A DNA stretch of 64,000 nt from Actinocrinis puniceicyclus (GTDB lineage Bacteria; Actinomycetota; Actinomycetes; Streptomycetales; Catenulisporaceae), in assembly GCF_018283645.1 (NCBI RefSeq), contig NZ_JAGSXH010000003.1:56657-120656 (forward strand), read 5' to 3'. Under the pieces are notes generated by a model. The model worked only from the letters and a program-made list of their open reading frames with translations. It was not told the origin of the DNA and searched no databases. Made by a program: the position numbers and the translations under genes. Below are positions 20,681 through 30,806 of the stretch, piece by piece (the stretch's first letter is position 1; each line of letters starts with the position of its first letter).

Positions 20681-20895
20681 AGGCGGTGTTGGGGAATGTA
20701 TCAAGGCAACGATTCGACCGCCGCTTTGTCGGAATCGTCATGGCGAATCCGGTCAGCGACGAGCATGGGCGCGCGGCCGGAGCGTCCTCGCGCGTTCATG
20801 ATTCAACACAGCGGTCGTCTGTGGACGTTTCGGCCGTGCGTCCAGGCGAAGTCGATCACCGGATTCGCCCCTTGAGGCATTCCCCAACACTGCCT
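20681..20895. mobile_element. 215-bp palindromic MITE-like element
   Basis: Terminal 26-bp inverted repeats (20681-20706 and 20870-20895) differ at three positions. The outer end matches GGCnGTGTTGGGGAATG and is flanked on both sides by TA, which could be a target duplication. A second inverted block (20742-20760 with 20851-20869) pairs just inside. The left arm carries an extra 35 bases (20707-20741) that form their own hairpin (CGATTC/GAATCG). The 90-base centre has no recognisable coding sequence. Such ends suit a non-autonomous derivative of an IS. It lies between ligT and yihY and ends 6 bp before the yihY -10 box. Confidence 0.7.
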
Positions 20896-20913
20896 AAGCC
20901 CTAACCTGAGCGA

Positions 20914-21834
20914 GTGCCGGGTGCTCGGGAGAAGAGGCGAAGGGACGCCGAAGGCCGCGCCGGGCTCATCGCCCGGATCAGGGCCCGCGCGCGGCCCCTG
21001 ATCGCACGGACGATCGGGACGGCCGTCTACCGCGCATTCATCCGCTACCGCGTCCAGCGCGGCAGCCGGCTGGCCGCGGCGATCACCTACTCCGCGTTCC
21101 TCTCCCTCTTCCCGCTGCTCGCGGTCGCCGCGGCGATCGCCGCCGCGGTCCTCGGCGAATCGGGCACCGCGAAACTGCGCGCGCGGATCGAGCACAACCT
21201 GCCCGGCATCGTCGAGAAACTGCCGCTCGACGCCGTGGTGAGCCACGCCGCCACGATCGGCGTGGTCAGCAGCCTGTTGCTGGTGTGGACCGGGCTGAGC
21301 TGGGTGAACGCGGCCCGCGGCTGCCTGCGTACGATCTGGCGGGTGGAGGACATGCCCGGCGCGTTCGTCACCCGCAAGCTCGCGGACCTGGCGTCGCTGG
21401 TCGGCCTCGGCGCGATCGCCACGGTCTCGCTCAGCGCCGCGACGGCGTCGTTCGCGCTCGGCGGGGTGGTCCTGCGGGCACTCGGCTTCGCGGACACGCC
21501 CCCGGCGCGCGTCCTGCTCTGGCTGCTCGGCGTGGCCGTCGGCCTGGCGGCCTCGACCGCCATGTTCGCCTACCTGCTGGCCGGCATCCCGCGGCTGCAC
21601 ATCCCGCGCGGCGTGCTGCTGCGCACCGCGCTGGTCGCAGCGATCCTGTTCGAGGTGACGAAGAGCCTGCTGGCGGCCTACATCGGCCGGGTCGCCGGCA
21701 GGTCCCTCTACGGTGCGTTCGGCGTGCCCGTGGCGCTGCTGCTGTGGTTGGACCTCACCTTCCAGGCCCTGCTGTTCCTGTCCGCCTGGACCGCGACCCG
21801 CACGCTCGACCTGCTCGACCGGCCCGGTCAGTGA
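20914..21834 (+). CDS. YihY/BrkB family inner-membrane protein
   Basis: 306 residues with six predicted helices and a basic N-terminus. Conserved family segments are ITYSAFLSLFPLLAVAAA and the C-terminal GAFGVPVALLLWLDLTFQALLFLSA. Once mislabelled ribonuclease BN, the family is now regarded as transport-like or of unknown function. The start is GTG at 20914. TAACCT (20902-20907) ends six bases upstream and no Shine-Dalgarno is seen. The MITE-like element ends just before this promoter, so the insertion may have altered its -35 region. Confidence 0.9.
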   Translation: MPGAREKRRRDAEGRAGLIARIRARARPLIARTIGTAVYRAFIRYRVQRGSRLAAAITYSAFLSLFPLLAVAAAIAAAVLGESGTAKLRARIEHNLPGIVEKLPLDAVVSHAATIGVVSSLLLVWTGLSWVNAARGCLRTIWRVEDMPGAFVTRKLADLASLVGLGAIATVSLSAATASFALGGVVLRALGFADTPPARVLLWLLGVAVGLAASTAMFAYLLAGIPRLHIPRGVLLRTALVAAILFEVTKSLLAAYIGRVAGRSLYGAFGVPVALLLWLDLTFQALLFLSAWTATRTLDLLDRPGQ

Positions 21835-21863
21835 CCTCCGGCCCGACACCAGGATGTGGCACC

Positions 21864-22406
21864 GTGGACGGCATGCCGATCGAGGTGCGCGAGTACGGCA
21901 TCGACTGGCCGCGCCGTTTCGACGTGGAGCGGGTCGAACTGGAGCGGCTACTGGCGCCCTGGCTGAGCGGGGGCGTGCACCACATCGGTTCGACGGCGGT
22001 GCCCGGCCTGTCGGCCAAGCCGATCATCGACATGATGGCAGGTGTCAGGGACCTGACTCAGGCGCGCGCCGCGGTCCCGCTGCTGGAGGAGCACGGCTAC
22101 CGCCACGCGCCGCATCGCGCCACCGCGCTCTGGTTCCACAAGCCCGAGTCGGACCAACTGCGGGAGCGCACGCACCACCTGCACCTGACGGAACCGGGCA
22201 GCGATCTCTGGCGCGAACGGCTGACCTTCCGCGACGCACTGCGCGCGGATCCCGCGCTGCGCGACGAGTACCAGCGACTCAAGCTGCGGCTCGCCGACGC
22301 GCACGGCGAGGACGTGAAGGCGTACACAGCGGACAAGCGGGCGTTCGTCTCGCGGGTCCTCGCCGCGCACGGCGTCACCCTCGGCTCGGGCCGCTCAGGC
22401 AGCTGA
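21864..22406 (+). CDS. GrpB family nucleotidyltransferase-fold protein
   Basis: About 180 residues. The GrpB signature is clear: HHIGSTAVPGLSAKPIIDMM, then RTHHLHLTEPGS and LTFRDALRADPALRDEYQRLK. The GS...D-x-D-like arrangement places it in the nucleotidyltransferase superfamily. The substrate is unknown, though some fused relatives act with CoaE. The start is GTG at 21864 with AGGA nine bases upstream, or the ATG at 21873. It ends two bases before the convergent 22409 gene. Confidence 0.88.
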   Translation: MDGMPIEVREYGIDWPRRFDVERVELERLLAPWLSGGVHHIGSTAVPGLSAKPIIDMMAGVRDLTQARAAVPLLEEHGYRHAPHRATALWFHKPESDQLRERTHHLHLTEPGSDLWRERLTFRDALRADPALRDEYQRLKLRLADAHGEDVKAYTADKRAFVSRVLAAHGVTLGSGRSGS

Positions 22407-22408
22407 GG

Positions 22409-23116
22409 CTACTGCAGGACCGGCGCCAGTTCGCGCTCGGCACGCGAGCCCGGATCCGTGGCCAGCAGCGCGTGTGCGTATGCGACGGCCGCGGCGCCGT
22501 CCACTTGGCCCAGGTCCACGATCAGCCCCGCCACCTGCGTCGCGAGGTCGAAGCCGGTCTCCTGCGCCTCCTCAACACGGCCGAGGCCGCGCCGCACCGC
22601 CTCCTCGATCGGGCCGCGCAGTTCGGCGATGTCGGCGGTCAGCAGGCCCTGGACCGAGAGGTAGCGCTCGAAGTAGAAACGGTCGGCCAGGCCGAGCAGC
22701 GCGGTGAGCGCCGCGATGCGCTCGGCGGTGGTGCCGCGCTCCTGCGCCATGTCCAGGCTGTCGGACACCGCCTGGGCGAGCAGCGCGAAGGTGTTGTCGA
22801 CGCTGAACAGGCGGTCGATCGACTCCTCCTTCCACGCGACGGCGTCCGGATCGGCCGCCGCCTGCGCCACCGCCGCGTATCCGGTCGGCGAGCCCCAGGC
22901 CACCAGAGCGGACAGCGCCAGATAGCGGTCGTACGGCTCCGCCGTCTCGTCGGCGAGCAGCGCCGCGGCCTCGGGTTCGCGTTCGACCCAGGCGCCGTCG
23001 AGGGCGTCGGCGATCGCGTCGTCCGGGCCGCACGGCTCGCCCGCGGAGTCGGTGTAGAACAGCCGCCGAGCGGCCTCGCCCGGAACGTAGGACTGTTCCG
23101 GCTCGCTCGTGCTCAT
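22409..23116 (-). CDS. Hypothetical protein, possible immunity partner
   Basis: 235 residues, acidic, mostly helical with Ala/Leu-rich stretches such as YDRYLALSALVAWGS and GTTAERIAALTALLGL that suggest HEAT- or TPR-like repeats. There is no signal peptide and no family I recognise. GAGGAG lies eight bases before the ATG, and the gene begins only 22 bases after the stop of the ART-like toxin gene on the same strand. A small acidic protein directly downstream of a toxin is the usual place for an immunity protein; that role is inferred from position only. Confidence 0.6.
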   Translation of the reverse strand: MSTSEPEQSYVPGEAARRLFYTDSAGEPCGPDDAIADALDGAWVEREPEAAALLADETAEPYDRYLALSALVAWGSPTGYAAVAQAAADPDAVAWKEESIDRLFSVDNTFALLAQAVSDSLDMAQERGTTAERIAALTALLGLADRFYFERYLSVQGLLTADIAELRGPIEEAVRRGLGRVEEAQETGFDLATQVAGLIVDLGQVDGAAAVAYAHALLATDPGSRAERELAPVLQ

Positions 23117-23138
23117 CAGCGCATTCTCCTCGCGCGGG

Positions 23139-23999
23139 TCAGCGGACCGTCGTGATGTAGTCCTTGGGGATCGTACCCTTGATCAGCCATTCGCCGTCCC
23201 GCCTGGTGTTCGACAGGGCCGTGATCCGGGTGGACAGCTGGCTGGCTGCCCTCTTGCCCAGACCCTGGTCCGCGGCGACCTGTTTGGTCAGCGCATTGAT
23301 CTGATCCTTGGTCAGCTCGCCCGGCGGCACGTGGACGTGCGTCCCGGCGGTACGGTCGATCTCGCCGCGGATGGAGGACTGGATGTCCGCCGGATTGAGT
23401 ACCTTGACTCCGGAGACCTTGCCGGAGGCGATGTCGTCCTGCAGCCGGTTGTAGTCCACGTGGATCTCGTGCGCGCCGTAGATCTTCCCCGTGCCGTCCT
23501 CCGGCGCGAACGAGGTGAACGGGCTGTTGCCCTTGGCCACCTTGTCTCGGTTGCCCTCGACGTGCTGCAGGATGCTGGTGGTTCCGTTCGGGTTCGCCGG
23601 CTCCAGGTTGCCGTCGGCGTTCAAGTGGCTCTTGCGCACCCCGCGCGCCATCTCGGCGTCGAAGTCGTCGTCCTGCCGCTTGAGGTAAGCGGTCTTGTTC
23701 CCGCCGCCGGTGCCCGGGTCGAGCATCGACTTGAGCCGCGAGCGCAGGGCTTCCTGTTCGGTGGCCCGCTGCGCGTCGGAGACGCCGGTGCGGATGGCGT
23801 TGTGCTCCATCTTGTCCGCGATGGATTGCAGGTCGCCGGCGTTCTTCGCGTCGGCGCGCACGGTTCTCTCGATGACCCCGGTGAGCCGTCCGCCGGTGTC
23901 CTTGTAGAGCCCCTCGACCGCTTTGCCGGCATCTGTGCCCAGGCTCTTGGCGACTCTGGTCGCGGCATGTTCCAGTGCGGCGACAATGGCGTTGCTCAT
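23139..23999 (-). CDS. Probable polymorphic toxin with ADP-ribosyltransferase-like C-terminus
   Basis: 286 residues. The first ~120 are helical and polar, with no signal peptide, like a delivery or pre-toxin region. The C-terminal ~160 show a pattern like R/H-S-E ADP-ribosyltransferase toxins: ILQHVEGN (about 143-150, His146), then SPFTSF (159-164) like the central Ser-Thr-Ser strand, a strand HEIHVDYNRL, and DGEWLIKGTIP (268-278) with Glu270 where the catalytic Glu would stand. This is motif reading, not a database match. ATG at 23999 follows GGGGAG; a TTG at 24008 is the alternative. The likely immunity gene follows. Confidence 0.55.
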   Translation of the reverse strand: MSNAIVAALEHAATRVAKSLGTDAGKAVEGLYKDTGGRLTGVIERTVRADAKNAGDLQSIADKMEHNAIRTGVSDAQRATEQEALRSRLKSMLDPGTGGGNKTAYLKRQDDDFDAEMARGVRKSHLNADGNLEPANPNGTTSILQHVEGNRDKVAKGNSPFTSFAPEDGTGKIYGAHEIHVDYNRLQDDIASGKVSGVKVLNPADIQSSIRGEIDRTAGTHVHVPPGELTKDQINALTKQVAADQGLGKRAASQLSTRITALSNTRRDGEWLIKGTIPKDYITTVR

Positions 24000-24131
24000 G
24001 CTGCTCAACTCCCCGCGCTCCCGGATCGCGCGCCTGTCGCGATCGAGCCTGCGGGCACCCTATCAGCGCTCTTCCGAATAGTGCGCCGCCCGGGCGAAAT
24101 TGAGCCGCCGGATGCGGGTTAGCCTGGGAGT

Positions 24132-24422
24132 ATGAAGCTCTCGCGCCGTGCCTCCTGGTTCCTGATCGTGTTCGCCGTGTGGTCGTGGTTCATCTGGGTG
24201 ACCTTGGTCAAGAACATCTGGCAGGATCCCCGATCTTGGTCGCACGGCGCCACCGGCTTCCTCCTGGTCCACGTCGTCCTCGCCGGCGTCTCGCTCGTGC
24301 TCGGGTCGGCGATCGGCCGGCTGGGCTGGCGCGGGCTGCGTGCGACGCGAGGGGGAACCGAGGGCGTGCGGGCCGCGGCCGGCCGGTCACCCGAACCCTC
24401 CCAGGTGACCGGCCGCAGGTGA
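24132..24422 (+). CDS. SCO4848 family membrane protein
   Basis: 96 residues with two transmembrane helices. The opening MKLSRRASWFLIVFAVWSW and IWVTLVKNIWQD matches the actinobacterial SCO4848 family, whose function is unknown. The tail is basic and variable. TAGCCT (24120-24125) ends six bases before the ATG. GGGAG is too close to act as a Shine-Dalgarno, so the start is probably leaderless. Its place between yihY/trpS and the acyl-CoA mutase matches Streptomyces gene order. Confidence 0.85.
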   Translation: MKLSRRASWFLIVFAVWSWFIWVTLVKNIWQDPRSWSHGATGFLLVHVVLAGVSLVLGSAIGRLGWRGLRATRGGTEGVRAAAGRSPEPSQVTGRR

Positions 24423-24585
24423 CCAGCCGGGCATTGGGCACATTCACGGCGGCAGCGGACGGGGGTGCGATGTGATTCGCGACAACAGGGGTGTGCGGGC
24501 GCTGAGGCTTCGGCGATACTCACTTCCAGAGGCAGCAACCCCAGCGGGTGCCGACCCACCGATCTCCGAATACGCGAGGTAGCCC

Positions 24586-26208
<1,623 letters not shown>

Positions 26209-26404
26209 AGTGTTCTAGAGTCCCGCGCCGGCGGGCGAGGGCCGCGGTGTTCTCGCTCGCGCCGACGGCTCCGCGAGGCCTGCCTGGATTCGTAGTCATG
26301 AAGTGCCGGAAGGCATAGCCCGTAAGTGTCATCTTGGTCAACTTCAAGTTCCCATCTGGCGGAACCACTGTGATTCGCTGGATGAGACGGACTACCGTGG
26401 GGGA

Positions 26405-27694
26405 ATGAGTCTAAGCCTCCCGCTGGGAACCACGGACCGAGCCGCTGACGACGCAGCGTCGTCGCGGCTCTCCGCGTTCCTGGGACAGCGGGAGCCCGAG
26501 CTGATCGCCTTCCGGCGCGACATACACGCGCACCCGGAGCTGGGCCGCCGCGAGCAGCGCACCACCGCCCGGATCGTCGAACGGCTCGAAGCCGCCGGCC
26601 TCACGCCGCGGATCCTGCCGATCGGCAGCGGCGTCATCTGCGACATCGACCCGGCGGGCCGGGCCGTGGCCGGCCGGCCCGGCCCGGCGCACCCGCGTGG
26701 GCGGCTGGCGCTGCGCGCGGACATAGACGCGCTGCCGATCCAGGAGGCCGGGGAGCTTTCCTTCCGCTCCGTCGTAGAAGGCGTTTCGCACGCCTGCGGC
26801 CACGATGTGCACACCACCGCCGTGCTCGGCGCGGGACTGTTCCTCGCCGAGGAGGCTCGGGCCGGCCGGCTGCCGCGCCCGGTGCGGCTGCTGTTCCAAC
26901 CCGCCGAGGAACTGCTGCCCGGCGGCGCGGTGGACATGGTGGAGGCGGGGGCGCTGGACGGAGTCGGCGCGGTCATCGGCGTGCACTGCGACCCGAAGGT
27001 CGACGCAGGCAAGATCGGGCTGCGCCCCGGCCCGCTGACCGCCGCCTGCGACACGCTCACGCTGCGGCTGAGCGGTCCGGGAGGGCACACCGCCCGGCCG
27101 CACCTGACCGTGGACCTGGTCTTCGCGCTGGCCGCCCTCGTCACCCAGCTGCCTGCGGCGCTCTCGCGGCGCATGGACCCGCGCGCCGGGGTCTCGCTGG
27201 TCTGGGGCGCGATCACGGCGGGCAACGCGTCGAACGCGATTCCGCAGTTCGGCGAGGTGCGCGGCACCCTGCGCGCGATGGACCAGCGGGCGTGGAACCA
27301 GGCGCCGGACGTCATCCTGGAACTGGTCGACTCCATAGCGGCCACGTACGGCGCCAAGACCGAGCTCGAGTACGTGCGCGGCGTGCCGCCGGTCGTCAAC
27401 GACGAGCACGTGGTGGAACTGATGCGCGAGGCAGCGCACCGTGTCCTCGCGGTGCCCGGAGGCGCGGGTGCCGACGGGATCGTCCCGGTGGAGCAGTCCA
27501 TGGGCGGCGAGGACTTCTCCTGGTACCTCCAGAAGGTGCCCGGCGCGATGGCGCGGCTCGGCGTGCGCACCCGTGGTGACGCGACCCCGCGCGACCTGCA
27601 CCAGCCGACCTTCCACGTGGACGAGGCCGCAATCGGGGTCGGTGTGCGTTTCTTCACCGAGGTGGCGCTCGCCGCCGACCGCGCCGCCGTGTGA
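26405..27694 (+). CDS. M20 family metallopeptidase / amidohydrolase
   Basis: 429 residues of the M20D amidohydrolase group, which hydrolyses N-acyl amino acids or similar amides with two metal ions. Markers are RRDIHAHPELGRREQRT, the metal motif SHACGHDVHTTAVLG, FQPAEELLPGGAVDMVEAG with the catalytic Glu, and SMGGEDFSWYLQKVPGA. The dimerisation domain lies in the middle (LRLSGPGGHTARPH). The start is ATG at 26405. TACCGT (26393-26398) ends six bases upstream, suggesting a leaderless mRNA; an in-frame GTG at 26303 gives an implausible extension. The substrate is unknown. Confidence 0.9.
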   Translation: MSLSLPLGTTDRAADDAASSRLSAFLGQREPELIAFRRDIHAHPELGRREQRTTARIVERLEAAGLTPRILPIGSGVICDIDPAGRAVAGRPGPAHPRGRLALRADIDALPIQEAGELSFRSVVEGVSHACGHDVHTTAVLGAGLFLAEEARAGRLPRPVRLLFQPAEELLPGGAVDMVEAGALDGVGAVIGVHCDPKVDAGKIGLRPGPLTAACDTLTLRLSGPGGHTARPHLTVDLVFALAALVTQLPAALSRRMDPRAGVSLVWGAITAGNASNAIPQFGEVRGTLRAMDQRAWNQAPDVILELVDSIAATYGAKTELEYVRGVPPVVNDEHVVELMREAAHRVLAVPGGAGADGIVPVEQSMGGEDFSWYLQKVPGAMARLGVRTRGDATPRDLHQPTFHVDEAAIGVGVRFFTEVALAADRAAV

Positions 27695-27921
27695 GTCTCC
27701 GGGTTCGCCCGTTTACAGTCACCAGGAGTGCCGTGCCCTTGGCGTTGGGCGATGCTGACGGCATGGCCGCGACTGCCGGATCACGGTTTCATCTCGGGTT
27801 CCAACCGGACCCGTTGCGTTCCGCGCAGCGGGAAAGAACTTGCCGGGAAGGCCGTCCGCCGCGATCTATTCTCGCTTGATCGGCCGCACAACGCCGCAGT
27901 TCTTTCTCTCAGGAGGTTTCG

Positions 27922-29007
27922 GTGAAGCAGACCAGGTTCGTGGCGGCGCTCGCGGTGGTCGGTCTGGCCGCCGCCGCCTGCGGGTCAAAGCCGGTGACTA
28001 CCACGTCCGGCGCGAGTGCCGCCGCGAGCGGCGGTGCGAGTGCCGGCAACTTCACCGCCTGTATGGTCACCGACACCGGCGGCATCGACGACCACTCGTT
28101 CAACAGCGCCGCCTGGGCCGGCATGCAGAAGGCCCAGTCGGACGGCAAGGCCACAGTCTCCTTCGTGCAGTCCGCCACGGAGAACCAGTACACCTCGAAC
28201 ATCTCCTCGCTGCTGAGCAAGGGCTGCAAGCTGATCGTCACCGTCGGCGGCCTCATGGCCGACGCGACCACGGCCTCCGCCAAGGTGCACACCAGCCAGG
28301 ACTACACGATCGTGGACTCCGGCTCGGTGCCGCCGAACGTCAAGGGCCTGCAGTTCAACACCGCGCAGGGCGCGTTCCTCGGCGGCTACCTGGCGGCCGG
28401 GTACAGCAAGTCCGGGAAGGTCGCAACCTTCGGCGGGTTGAACATCGCCCCGGTCACCGTCTACATGGACGGCTTCTGGGAGGGCGTGCAGTACTACAAC
28501 AGCAAGCACGCGACCCACGTGCAGGTGCTCGGCTGGAACGAGACCACCCGGCAGGGCTCCTTCGCCCAGTCCTTCACCGACCAGAACGTGGGCAAGCAGC
28601 TGGCCGCGGGCTTCCTGAGCCAGGGCGCCGACATCGTCTTCCCGGTCGCCGGCGGCACCGGCCTCGGCGCGCTGGCCGAGGCGCAGCAGTCCAACGGCGC
28701 GATGAACGCGATCTGGGTGGACACCGACGGCTTCACCGCCGCCCCGCAGTACGCCAACGTGCTGATCACCTCGGTGCTCAAGGGCATCTCCGACGCGGTC
28801 ACCAAGTCCGTCGAGGACGCCGCGTCCGGCAACTTCAACGCGACCGCGTACGTCGGCACGCTGGCCAACGGCGGCACCGGTCTGGCGCCCTACCACAACT
28901 TCGAGGGCAAGATCCCGGCCTCGCTGACCTCCGAGCTGACGCAGGTCAAGCAGGGCATCATCAGCGGCTCCATCACCATCAAGTCCAAGGCCCAGCCGAC
29001 CGGCTGA
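27922..29007 (+). CDS. BMP family substrate-binding lipoprotein of nucleoside ABC transporter
   Basis: 361 residues with a lipoprotein signal ending LAAAAC (Cys20), then a Ser/Ala/Gly-rich linker and a Med/BMP domain: MVTDTGGIDDHSFNSAAW, GFWEGVQYYN, FPVAGGTGLGALAEA and WVDTDGF. These proteins bind purine or other nucleosides outside the membrane and pass them to the ABC permeases encoded just downstream. AGGAGG lies five bases before the GTG. A hairpin in the 146-bp gap after the gene may lower expression of the following transporter genes relative to this one. Confidence 0.93.
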   Translation: MKQTRFVAALAVVGLAAAACGSKPVTTTSGASAAASGGASAGNFTACMVTDTGGIDDHSFNSAAWAGMQKAQSDGKATVSFVQSATENQYTSNISSLLSKGCKLIVTVGGLMADATTASAKVHTSQDYTIVDSGSVPPNVKGLQFNTAQGAFLGGYLAAGYSKSGKVATFGGLNIAPVTVYMDGFWEGVQYYNSKHATHVQVLGWNETTRQGSFAQSFTDQNVGKQLAAGFLSQGADIVFPVAGGTGLGALAEAQQSNGAMNAIWVDTDGFTAAPQYANVLITSVLKGISDAVTKSVEDAASGNFNATAYVGTLANGGTGLAPYHNFEGKIPASLTSELTQVKQGIISGSITIKSKAQPTG

Positions 29008-29031
29008 GCCGAGCGCACGGCGAGCGGCACG

Positions 29032-29074
29032 GGGCGCGTCCGGCCGGCGGCGACGGCCGTCGGCGGGCGCGCCC
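29032..29074 (+). promoter_or_regulatory. GC-rich hairpin between the binding protein and ATPase genes
   Basis: GGGCGCG (29032-29038) pairs with CGCGCCC (29068-29074), and much of the enclosed sequence can also pair. It may act as an attenuator or mRNA stabiliser between the highly needed binding protein and the ATPase. Confidence 0.35.
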
Positions 29075-29153
29075 GCGGCATGCCCACGGCGCGCACACGT
29101 CGCGGGCCGCGGGAATAAGGTGTCCATACCGCTACGTACAGAAGGGCCCGAGG

Positions 29154-30806
29154 GTGCGCCTGGAACTGCGCGCGATCACCAAGCGCTTCGGCTCGCTGGT
29201 CGCAAACGACCGGATCGACCTGGTCGTCGAGCCGGGTGAGATCCACTGCCTGCTCGGCGAGAACGGTGCCGGCAAGTCCACGCTGATGAACGTGCTCTAC
29301 GGGCTCTACCACCCGGACGAGGGCGAGATCCTGGTGGACGGCGAGGTCAAGCGGCTCCAGGGCCCGCGCGACGCGATCGCGGCCGGGATCGGCATGGTGC
29401 ACCAGCACTTCATGCTGGTGCCCGTGTTCACCGTCGCCGAGAACGTCGTGCTCGGCGACGAGACCGTGACCGCGGGATTCGGCGGCCCGCTCGGCTGGCT
29501 CGATCGGCGCAAGGCCCGCAGAGAGGTGCGCGAGGTCTCCGAGCGCTACGGCCTGCCGCTGGACCCGGACGCCCGGATCGAGGACCTGCCGGTGGGCCTG
29601 CAGCAGCGGGTCGAGATCGTCAAGGCCCTGGTGCGTGACGCGCAGGTGCTGATCCTGGATGAGCCCACCGCGGTGCTCACCCCGCAGGAGATCGAAGAGC
29701 TGTTCACGGTCATGAACACGCTGCGGGAGGCGGGCAAGTCAATCGTCTTCATCACCCACAAGCTCAAGGAGGTCCTGGCGATCGCCGACCGGATCACCGT
29801 GATCCGCCGCGGACGCGTCGTGGGTACGGCCACCGCGCAGATGAGCGAGCAGGAACTGGCCTCCATGATGGTCGGGCGCGCGGTACAGCTGGTGGTGGAG
29901 AAGGGCCCGGGCACGCCGGGAGACAACGCCTTCGAGGTCAGCGACCTGACGGTGCTCGACCAGCACGGCAACCGCGCCGTGGACGGCATCTCCTTCGCGG
30001 TGCGCGGGGGCGAGATCCTGTGCATCGCCGGCGTGGACGGCAACGGTCAGTCCGAGCTGGCCCAGGCGATCCTCGGCCTGATCCCGGTGCAGGCCGGCTC
30101 GATCACGCTGGACGGGCGGCAACTGGTCGGCGGCGGCCCGCGGCGCACCCTGGACGCCGGCGTCGGCTTCGTGCCGGAGGACCGTTCCCGCGACGGGCTG
30201 GTGGCCGGCTTCACCGTGGCCGAGAACCTGGTGCTCGACCTCTACAAGTCCAAGCCCTTCGCCGGGGCGTTCTCGCTGGACCTGACCGCGATCGGAAAGA
30301 ACGCGGAGGCGCGCATCGCCGAGTTCGACATCCGGCCCACGGACCCGGATCTGCCCGCGGGCACGCTGTCCGGCGGCAACCAGCAGAAGGTGGTCGTCGC
30401 CCGCGAGATGTCACGGCCGCTGCGGTTGCTGGTGGCCTCGCAGCCGACCCGCGGCGTGGACGTCGGCGCGCAGGAGTTCATCCACAAGCGGATCGTGGCC
30501 GAGCGCGACCAGGGCCGGCCGGTGGTCATCGTCTCCACCGAGCTCGACGAGGTGCTGGCGCTGGCCGACAAGATCGCGGTCATGTACCGGGGCAAGATCG
30601 TCGGCGTGGTGCCCCCGGACACCTCGCGGGAGCAGATCGGTCTGCTGATGGCGGGCATCACGGACAGCGCGGCGGCCGCGCAGCGGAGCGCGGCGCCGGC
30701 GGGCGGGACGGCGGGCGGGACGGCGGCGGACCACGTCGAGCCGGGCGAGGGGGCCGACGACGGCGCGGCCGGCCCGGACCGGAAGCGGGAGGGGACGGGC
30801 TCGTGA
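29154..30806 (+). CDS. Nucleoside ABC transporter, double ATP-binding subunit
   Basis: 550 residues with two ABC domains in tandem, as in sugar and nucleoside CUT2-type importers. The first has Walker A GENGAGKST, a signature-like LPVGLQQRVEIVKAL and Walker B VLILDEPTAVLTP. The second has a degenerate Walker A GVDGNGQSE, signature LSGGNQQKVVVARE and Walker B LLVASQPTRGVDVG, in which the usual Asp-Glu is replaced by Ser-Gln, common in this family. The last ~50 residues are low complexity. GTG at 29154 follows GAAGGG. Its stop overlaps the next GTG. Confidence 0.94.
   Translation: MRLELRAITKRFGSLVANDRIDLVVEPGEIHCLLGENGAGKSTLMNVLYGLYHPDEGEILVDGEVKRLQGPRDAIAAGIGMVHQHFMLVPVFTVAENVVLGDETVTAGFGGPLGWLDRRKARREVREVSERYGLPLDPDARIEDLPVGLQQRVEIVKALVRDAQVLILDEPTAVLTPQEIEELFTVMNTLREAGKSIVFITHKLKEVLAIADRITVIRRGRVVGTATAQMSEQELASMMVGRAVQLVVEKGPGTPGDNAFEVSDLTVLDQHGNRAVDGISFAVRGGEILCIAGVDGNGQSELAQAILGLIPVQAGSITLDGRQLVGGGPRRTLDAGVGFVPEDRSRDGLVAGFTVAENLVLDLYKSKPFAGAFSLDLTAIGKNAEARIAEFDIRPTDPDLPAGTLSGGNQQKVVVAREMSRPLRLLVASQPTRGVDVGAQEFIHKRIVAERDQGRPVVIVSTELDEVLALADKIAVMYRGKIVGVVPPDTSREQIGLLMAGITDSAAAAQRSAAPAGGTAGGTAADHVEPGEGADDGAAGPDRKREGTGS

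Noticed and set aside
20803..21849. A 348-codon minus-strand frame over yihY and the right half of the palindromic element, considered as a transposase
   Set aside because: The translated sequence is Gln/Arg/Gly-rich, with no DDE or other transposase motif, and mirrors the yihY coding strand.
24423..24585. Possible cobalamin riboswitch before the B12-dependent mutase
   Set aside because: No B12-box or conserved stem pattern could be found in the 163-bp gap.
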